NCBI GenBank assembly: GCA_911728435.2
Contig: OU452202.1
Coordinates: 18,765,135 to 18,829,134 of the forward strand
DNA from: Apoderus coryli
Taxonomy: Eukaryota > Arthropoda > Insecta > Coleoptera > Attelabidae
DNA: 64,000 bases
Direction of reading: 5' to 3'
Shown: piece after piece, positions 57,421-64,000 of the stretch
How positions within the stretch are numbered: the first letter of the stretch is position 1
How the letters are laid out: every line of letters starts with the position of its first letter
The notes under the pieces: model-generated
What the model was told of the DNA's origin: nothing
Databases searched by the model: none
What the model saw: only the letters and a program-made list of their open reading frames with translations
Program-made: the position numbers and the translations under genes

Positions 57421-58164
57421 TTAACGAAAATACAAAATAAAAACAAATTAGCAAAATTCCAGACCATTACTTAGTATTATTTTTCCTTTTATTACAGCCC
57501 TAATATAAATCTAAGCATTGCCAAAAGCAAAAAAAAAAAATTGGAAACAAAATGAAAACAAAATGAAAAAGAAAGAAGCACTAGAAATTATATTAATAAT
57601 CCTTGTCAATTTAACATTCTTTTTCTTGTAAACTGAGCATGAAGCTTTAATAAAAAAACATTGTTTCACTGTAAAACACACCTTTTCATCCATACTACAG
57701 TGGTATCAATTAAAATCGATGAGCTTTTTTCGGCAAACTAAAAATCTACTTCTTTACATACGTTTTAACATTTTGTTTTGTTTTGTGACATTTAATTTGA
57801 TTAGGAATCTTCTGATATATAACGGTGCATTGTGTTGGTGAAACGACATGTTTTCTTTTGCAAATGTGGCCGTTTCTTTGCGATTTCAGCCTTCAATAGA
57901 TCGATTAATAGTCAGATTGCTGTCAAATTTATACACGTATCGTTTGAAGGTTAGTACTAAATAAAAATCATATGGAAAGAAATTCTAGTAACGCCATCTA
58001 TGTGTCATCCTACGGACTTATTGAATGACCTAATATAAGACACCAAGAAAAAAAGTTTCTTTGTGCTATACTTTTTTTTTTGCTTTTAAAGATTTTGTGT
58101 CACATTGGGTTTTAAGTCGTGTTTGTGTTGTATACGTATTAGATCCTGTTTGTGTTTATGTTGT
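57421..58164. other. No gene recognised
   Basis: No motif-bearing ORF or RNA feature seen. Confidence 0.4.
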
Positions 58165-58680
58165 CTTATAATAATAATAATAAGTTTATTTGGAGTTTAA
58201 AATAAGATACATATTCAATATTAGAAATATTTAGACAAAAAAAAACATAACCACAAAATGGGCTGAATGGCAGTAAAAACTGATATAGAAATTCAGCCCA
58301 GACTAAAATATCATATTAATATCATATTCAAAGTGAAAAATAGATAAACAAAAAAAAACAAACAAAAAATCATATTGTGAAGCTCCCAAAATTGAACACA
58401 AAAATTACTCTAATTAACGCAATAACAAAATAAAATATGTACAAATTCAAAAAAATATTAGTTAGAATCGTCATTTTAAATATTAGGAAATTGGGGATCA
58501 GTTAAAAGTGGATTCAATAAATAAGTGTTCACGAATTTTTTTCTTAAAGGAATATACATTTAACTTTTTTAAGTAATCAGGTATGCGGTTATAGATTTTG
58601 TAAATCTGAAAAGAGAATGATCGCTCAAAAATGGCAGTTCTGTGGCTTGGGGGAGAAATTAAATTAAATTAAATTTTGTA
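58165..58680 (-). mobile_element. LINE 3' end: ORF2 tail, 3' UTR and (ATT)n tail
   Basis: The minus strand from about 58655 reads PPSHRTAIFERSFSFQIYK, YNRIPDYLKKLNVYSFKKKI and REHLLNPLLTDPQFPNI, then stop. This is the standard C-terminal end of a Jockey/CR1-like ORF2. A 3' UTR of about 300 bases follows, ending in AATAAACTTATTATTATTAT-type repeats at 58168-58185. It is a strongly 5'-truncated copy, as expected of incomplete target-primed reverse transcription. Confidence 0.75.
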
Positions 58681-59154
58681 ATCAAAATATCTGTAGTGGG
58701 TCCAACCTCATTATAAAGAATATGGATGGAGATGGATACAGTCGATTTTTGGAAAAAATATTTTTTATAAAATGTTTTTGCAGTACTTCTAACTGTTGTA
58801 TCTGATTTTTATTATTATTTTGTTAGTATATTTTTTCTGTTAGCTCCTCTATCTACCGCTTTGCAAGTTTTGTATTGAATTTTAACAATTTCAATGTGTT
58901 GTTGAAGCGTGTAACTTTCCTTTGTTATTCCTGGCGTAGTTTTTACTTGTCATCTGTCAAAAAATGACCGGTCTTATTTTGATAATTTTTTACTAAATAT
59001 AGTAACCAATCAAATAACTTAATTTTAAGTCATGTGTCAAATTTCATCCAATCACCTCTGGATTACAGCGATAATACCCTACATGTGGTGTTTTCAGTTT
59101 GGTGTTTTTTTTATTAAAAATTAATTAAACGTCAAACTGACAACTGGTTTAAAA
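58681..59154. other. Upstream region of the Crypton recombinase
   Basis: Contains no gene. It may hold the promoter of the Crypton ORF, but no element end (Cryptons lack terminal inverted repeats) could be fixed. Confidence 0.35.
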
Positions 59155-60301
59155 ATGTCGCGAAGATTTGGTATTGCATCTAACGATGCAATTAATGATA
59201 TTATATCTAATAATATACCAAAAAATACAATCAAATCAAAACAATATGTATGGAAAATATTTCTCGAGTTTTGTGCGACCAGAGAACGAACTGAATGCTG
59301 AAACGAGTTTGCCTAATTTGGCTAATATATTGAAAAATTATGCGGTAAATATGAGAAAAACTGACGGAACTGAATATAAAGAAGCAACTGTAAAACCAAT
59401 TTGGAATACTACGAGTAGGCTACTCCAGGAAAAATACTTCAATGACTTCAAAATTGTATTCGACCCGTTTACCAGTGTAATATTCAAAAATGCGCGAGAT
59501 GCAAGAAATGCAAAACGAAAAAGATTACAGCAGGATCCAAACAAACGAAAATGCAGTTCATCAAATTTGAGTTCAAGTGATTTGGCTAGAATCATTGGAT
59601 TATGGGATGAATGTACACCAGAAGGTTTTTTACCATATTGTAGCTGTTGAGTTAGCTTGGCGAGGTGGTGAATCAGCTGATTGCCTTATAGATTATTTCA
59701 CGATTCAGAAAAATAATGATGGAACGCCAACCAACAGAATTGAATACAATTCAATATTCAGTAAAACATGCCAAGGAGGATCGAAAAGTTGTACAAATAG
59801 TAAGTGCCTTGTTCCAAATATTGCAAACGAAAGTGCATGCTCTGTTCGGTTATTCCATAAATTATTGTCCAAAAGGGGCAAAATATTACTTCCAGTCGCC
59901 TATTCTTGAGACCAAATCGTTTCTGTAAATCCGAAAGTGACACATGGTTTGACAATATACCGGTAGGCAAGAACACAATTAATATGTGGACCAAATCATC
60001 CGCGCAAGCTGTTTGGACACTAAGTGTAAAAAGATCCAAGCATTCGAACAGATCAACTGCAGTTAGCCATTTGGCAAATAAAGGAATTCCTGAACAGCAA
60101 TTAATAAAAATAACAGGACATAGCAGCTCTAATTCAAATAAACCGTACTTGAATATTAAGCAAGAACGCCATGGTGAAATAATCAACACCATGCGAGGAA
60201 TTTCTTCAACAGTGCAAATTAACAATCCGTCAACTTCAGCAAACTCTTCTTCCAATTTAACATTTACCAATTGTACTTTTCACAACTGTAGTTTTAAATA
60301 A
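59155..60301 (+). pseudogene. Crypton-type tyrosine recombinase (frameshifted)
   Basis: Starts ATG at 59155 (SRRFGIASNDAINDIISNN), with pieces in successive frames and breaks near 59283, 59625 and 59885, ending TAA at 60301. The N-terminal core-binding part has YVWKIFLEFCATRE, RKTDGTEYKEATVKPIWNTT and LQEKYFNDFKIVFDPF. The catalytic domain has the first Arg in LAWRGGESADC, HSNRSTAVSHLA (H-x-x-R), KITGHSS and the Tyr in NKPYLNI. The tail TFTNCTFHNCSF is typical of this Crypton/DUF3504 group. These enzymes excise and insert circular DNA. All four catalytic residue types remain, so the decay is recent. About 380 codons in total. Confidence 0.85.
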
Positions 60302-60419
60302 AAATGAATAATATTTGTTTGATTAAAACTAATACATTTTGTATTGAAAATTATCATATGTCAGATTGACAATCAAATTTTTGATATCTACAAAGTAAAA
60401 AATTATCTTATCGAATACT

Positions 60420-60590
60420 CCTCGGGCCTTGATAAATACTCAAATAGTCATAGAGAATCCTTCAAGCGAGTTGCTCAAGGATAATATCTATATCTATGTA
60501 TATGGGCTATTATCAAGCAACACGCTTTCGGCATTCTCTATGACAAAATTATCTCGGTATTATCAAGACCCTAGTGGTATTACTACTGAT
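60420..60590. repeat. Long imperfect inverted repeat just downstream of the Crypton ORF
   Basis: The left arm has CTTGATAA, ATAGTCATAGAGAAT, AAGCGAGTTGCT and GATAAT. The right arm in reverse complement has CTTGATAA, TTGTCATAGAGAATG, AAGCGTGTTGCT and GATAAT. Arms are about 70 bases with a spacer of about 25. It starts about 120 bases past the recombinase stop. It may be a recombination site, a hairpin terminator-like structure or an unrelated MITE. Confidence 0.75.
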
Positions 60591-61453
60591 AACTATAGCA
60601 AAATAGCGGTCAATTCAAAATTAAACCTGTAATTGGGAAATCGTTATTATGCTAATTAACAATATTTAGGTTTACTTCATTTAAAATCGTAAAAGTAAAG
60701 AATCAATCAGGTTATTATCATTTTTACGTGTTATTTCGAAAAATATTCAAATTTTAGGTAACTATACTAAAGTTATGACATAGTTTCGACTTGATATAAA
60801 GTGAATGCCTACTACTGCTTTTCAATTTATTCCTGAAAAAAATATCATTCTTATATAACCAACAAGGTTTGACATTAAAATAACGTATTACCAGAGCAGA
60901 AAGTAAAGTAAAAGTAAAACACGTTATCTAAATGGTATAAAATTTTGTTCTGGTCGAATAGTATTAAAAGATATGTGCATGACGTTTCTCTTATGCTGCA
61001 ACACAATCGGTGCTCTACTAAGACGTACTAAAGCGAAAAGAATGCAACAAATATAATTGTTGCAACAATTTACTTTTAAAGTTCATCCACTTAGGTTTGC
61101 CATTTACAATGAATTTAATTTTTATTGTCTAGCGATATTTGTTGAAGATTGATTAAGAATTTATTATTATAAAATGTCATGAGGCTCAAAGTAGTTCGCA
61201 CGTAATAGAATACAACGTGATTCAAGGTCGATAGTGGGTTGGACGTTTATGGAAAATGGAAGACTCAACTGCCTGCCACACACGTTCCTTTTATCGATTT
61301 AAGTGACAGTTAACTGAGAAATTATCCTCAAACTATTCTGAGGATAATAACCTACCTCAAGTATACAGGGTCTGTACCAAATTATACCACAGATTTGTGG
61401 GTTCAAAATAATCCGAATAAACGTAACTTACCTTAGTCCAAAATTGCTGCGTT
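60591..61453. other. No gene recognised
   Basis: No coding or RNA feature seen. TACAGGGTCTGTACC near 61366 might be a transposon terminus. Confidence 0.4.
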
Positions 61454-61454
61454 T

Positions 61455-61700
61455 CGGAAATACAGGGTGGTAAAGTTGAAAAATAAAAACCGAAAATATT
61501 TAATAAAAAGGGTATTTTTCAACGAATTACCTAAAAAATTGATACGCATGGGTTTTTTTGGAGTGCGAAATCCACTGTGGCCGTTAGAGGGCGCTCCAGA
61601 CTGCAATTGTGATCAGTGTAATTTTATACTTTTTTTGTTCACGAAATAATGCTCTGTCCATTTCCAAGCAATAACCGAAACCCGGTGTCAACCCCTGCTT
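61455..61700 (+). mobile_element. Left end of a TACAGGGTGG-type DNA transposon (remnant)
   Basis: ATACAGGGTGGTAAAGTTG is followed by AAATAAAAACCGAAAATATT and a GC-richer block (CGTTAGAGGGCGCTCCAGAC), a layout seen at the 5' ends of IS630/Tc1-like insect elements. No right end or transposase follows nearby; the transposase pieces at 62905-63795 may or may not belong to it. Confidence 0.4.
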
Positions 61701-62075
61701 AAGAGCAACAAAACACGTCGTTATTTGTAAAAACTCTTACAAATAAATAAACTTTGCATCAAAAAGAGCGTATTTTGGACTACAAATTATCAGTTTATTT
61801 TTTAAGCAAAATAAATAGTAAAATTATGTAAAATTGAATTGAATTAACAGAACCCTATATTGCATTTTAATACTGCAAAGAAAAACGTGTACCATTTATG
61901 TTTTTCTTATAAACAACCCAATATATCGATAAGAAATTAAATGTTTAGATGAAAACTAGTTTTATTTCAATCAACTAACAAAACTGTCATTTATCCTTGG
62001 TGTATCGACATTTAGAGAAACTTTAAACCAAGCCCGTCCGAGATGAGGGCTCTGGGAGGCATGTGTGGTCATCCA

Positions 62076-62195
62076 CCAGTGTTCCGTGTGTTCCCTGAAC
62101 ACGGGCGCGAGCTTCATAAATTTTATTTGGACGGGCTCCGGACTCAGAGATTGCATGGAACAGAGGCCCGTAACTGCATTGAGACTCCGCTGCTC
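62076..62195. repeat. Repeat shared with 3470-3560
   Basis: CCAGTGTTCCGTGTGTTCC, TGAACACGGGCGCG and GGCCCGTAACTGCATT match the modules at 3470-3560. The GC-rich island gives rise to several overlapping chance ORFs. Confidence 0.4.
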
Positions 62196-62529
62196 TCCAC
62201 GTTAAATTTCGTGATCCCACGAGTCTATTTTATATTATTGGAAATTTTGTTTAGAGTTCTCAAAAATAATAACTAAATTTGCACGAGCAGCGAAGTTTTT
62301 TTAATTGAGTTAGATTTTTTTGTGGCTTTTGAAAAAAATTAGGAAATTTTGTTTTTCAGCGCAGGTCAATGCAACTGATGTGAGATAATACTGCGAACCA
62401 CACTGGTAATTTAGTTCTAGAGGGTTCATATAAGACATTTGACATTAAACGAAATTCATTTTTTGTCTCTGTCTATATTCAAAGTAGTGTGTCAAGATTC
62501 ATAAACTGTTTTTTTTCTTTTGATACTCG

Positions 62530-62575
62530 TACATACAGGCCCTGAAGAAGTTTATGTACAATAAACGAAAGGTTG
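62530..62575 (+). ncRNA. Hammerhead-like hairpin (copy D, altered 3' box)
   Basis: CTGAAGA is followed by a GTTTAT/ATAAAC hairpin and CGAAAGG. The CUGANGA-helix-GAAA order is kept but the ACATGT element of copies A and B is absent. It may be a related but diverged repeat. Confidence 0.3.
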
Positions 62576-62904
62576 GCTAAAGTTGCGCTAATTTTATTGT
62601 TGTCCTACAACGTGTTAATTCTAAACTATCGCTGTTTTATTTGAAAAATGTGAGCCTACGTACCTCATCTAAAGAGCTAATTACCCCCATGGACCTGTCA
62701 AGTAAGGATTATATGGTATCTACTAAAATTTAATCTAGAAATTCAACACATTTAATTTCACGTGTACGATTATTCAACAAAATGTATTAAAAAGAAATAC
62801 AACGAAGTTTTTCATATTAATAACCAGGTATTTAAGCTTTCTTAATAGCTTGTTTTAACGAGCTTTTTACTATACGAGTATGCACGTTCGCAGCTACTAA
62901 AAGA

Positions 62905-63360
62905 ATTGTTACATTACCTTTTAAATACAGTGCTTTCATTTTTAAACTTGCCCTTCCGAATCCATCCAAAGTATACACACAATGTTCGGCAAAAACCCGT
63001 CGAATCGGAACATTTTAGTTTCTAAAGAATAATACAGTTTCAAATTCTTGTCAGACTTTTCGTACTGTTTCACTACATATCTGTCTACATGCTCGAGTTA
63101 TTCTAGTTTTCAGGTCATCAATGTCTTCGGCCTGAGTTTTATAAACTTCAGTTTATAAGTAGCCCCAAAGAAAGAAGTCGAGTTGCGTTAAATCTGGAGA
63201 TCTTGGCGGCCACTCTTGGACACTTCTCCTTCCAATCCATTTCCGATGATAAGTAAGTTTCATCCAGCCATTGCCTAACACAAATAACGCAATGAGGAGG
63301 AGCTCCATTTTGTTGGAAATGCAAATTGTGTTCTTCCAACATAAGGATCGTCTTCATCGG
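62905..63360 (-). pseudogene. IS630/Tc1-like transposase, C-terminal part
   Basis: The minus strand from about 63357 reads LEEHNLHFQQNGAPPHCVIC, VRQWLDETYLS (second catalytic Asp region, Q(D/N)GAPPH), then in shifted frames TEVYKTQAEDIDDLKTRITR, ACRQICSETVR and FAEHCVYTLDGFGRASLKMK. The usual Asp in QQDGAPPH is Asn here. Several frameshifts and stops. Its C-terminal section also occurs inverted at 63641-63800. Confidence 0.72.
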
Positions 63361-63556
63361 TCTGATTTTCTAGCGACTCAGTACCTAATTAATTTATTAT
63401 GTTTTCTAAAACTTCTAATTAGAAGTGCCAGTCAGGATTTCTTCTAAGAAAAAAGGTCCGATTCTCTCGTCACCGAGAAAATCTGGCCCCACATTGTTCT
63501 TTTTGGGGATACTGTGTATGATCCTCCCCAAAATAAGTGGATTTTACCTACAATAA

Positions 63557-63600
63557 TTGTACACGTAAATAATACGACGTCGTATTATTTATGTGTATAA
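63557..63600. repeat. 44-bp near-perfect palindrome
   Basis: TAAATAATACGAC followed directly by GTCGTATTATTTA, with no spacer. Arms are 22 bases with two mismatches. It lies between two oppositely oriented fragments of the same transposase type. Could be a cruciform or inverted-junction point. Confidence 0.75.
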
Positions 63601-63640
63601 TCATCGCTCCTCTTTGAATGGATTATTTCATAAAATACAA

Positions 63641-63800
63641 TAATTGTGTTTGTTGACAAATCCATACAGGAAATGGTTTTGAAGTTCCCCTCAAAATTCT
63701 ATCGACGTGTTTTTGCTGAAAATCTTGTGTATACTTTAGATGGATTCGGGGTGGCAACTTTTAAAATGAAAGCATTGTATATTTTATGCAGGTAATTTCA
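63641..63800 (+). pseudogene. IS630/Tc1-like transposase C-terminal fragment, inverted relative to 62905-63360
   Basis: The plus strand reads FVDKSIQEMVLKFPSKFYRR, VFAENLVYTLDGFGVATFKM and KALY before a stop. FAE(N/H)xVYTLDGFG matches the end of the minus-strand fragment at about 62940-63010. It is a second partial copy of the same family in opposite orientation. Confidence 0.62.
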
Positions 63801-64000
63801 CCTTAATTAGATAACATTTTAAACCATTTTGGGTTTAACTTTTAATTGGACAATTTTATGTAGAATAAGTTATATTACAAAAAATAAACTGAGGCCATTG
63901 AGGCACGAATACAAAAAATTATATTTTAGTGTATTTTAATTCATAATTACCAGGTTCATGTACTCCAGGGGAAGCACTGTTTCCCCTTAAATAAAATGAC
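63801..64000. other. No gene recognised (window edge)
   Basis: Short non-coding end of the window. Confidence 0.5.

Noticed and set aside
59758..60270. 170-codon minus ORF
   Set aside because: Antisense to the Crypton recombinase frames, which have clear family motifs.

Overview
This is a gene-poor, AT-rich, repeat-dense piece of nuclear DNA from an animal, almost certainly an insect. The evidence is spliced genes with GT-AG introns, a dimmed-type bHLH gene, and mobile elements typical of arthropods (Ty3/gypsy, non-LTR elements with ATT-repeat tails, mariner, pogo-like and IS630/Tc1-like elements, a Crypton). I cannot fix the order from sequence alone. Nothing bacterial, no operon and no CRISPR array is present.

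Two host genes can be assembled exon by exon, both on the minus strand. (1) A NUDT6-like Nudix hydrolase, 5 coding exons between 29127 and 27018, 278 codons, with all splice phases agreeing. (2) A dimmed (dimm, Mist1-type) bHLH transcription factor, 4 coding exons between 45956 and 34469, 219 codons, with a consensus acceptor at 45977 that implies a further upstream non-coding exon. The dimm introns (about 5.1, 2.6 and 3.1 kb) are filled with repeats. dimm governs the neuroendocrine secretory state in flies; nothing here suggests the two genes act together.

Layout: 1-9 kb, repeat remnants, an IS630/Tc1-like transposase piece and a hammerhead-like motif. 9.06-10.02 kb, a pogo-like element with terminal inverted repeats. 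10.1-16.6 kb, degraded LINE pieces and a young Ty3/gypsy element (11227-16218, 275-bp LTRs with one difference, 4-bp target duplication) inserted in a LINE reading frame; this element lacks the reverse-transcriptase palm. 16.6-27 kb, MITE-like and transposase remnants. 27-29.1 kb, NUDT6-like gene. 29.7-30.7 kb, foldback elements. 34.5-46 kb, dimm. 46-53.5 kb, several LINE fragments, a degenerate tandem array and a mariner remnant. 54.4-56 kb, a deleted IS630/Tc1-like transposon. 56.1-56.3 kb, a near-perfect foldback. 57-58.7 kb, LINE 3' ends. 59.2-60.6 kb, a Crypton-type tyrosine-recombinase gene broken by frameshifts and followed by a long imperfect inverted repeat. 61-64 kb, more transposase fragments and a 44-bp palindrome.

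The most unusual observations are: the gypsy element that keeps every other domain but lost its RT palm, and carries a small putative myristoylated membrane-protein ORF upstream of gag; the inverted repeat beside the Crypton recombinase; a family of hammerhead-ribozyme-like motifs; and a candidate SINE with a 5S-rRNA-like segment inside a dimm intron.
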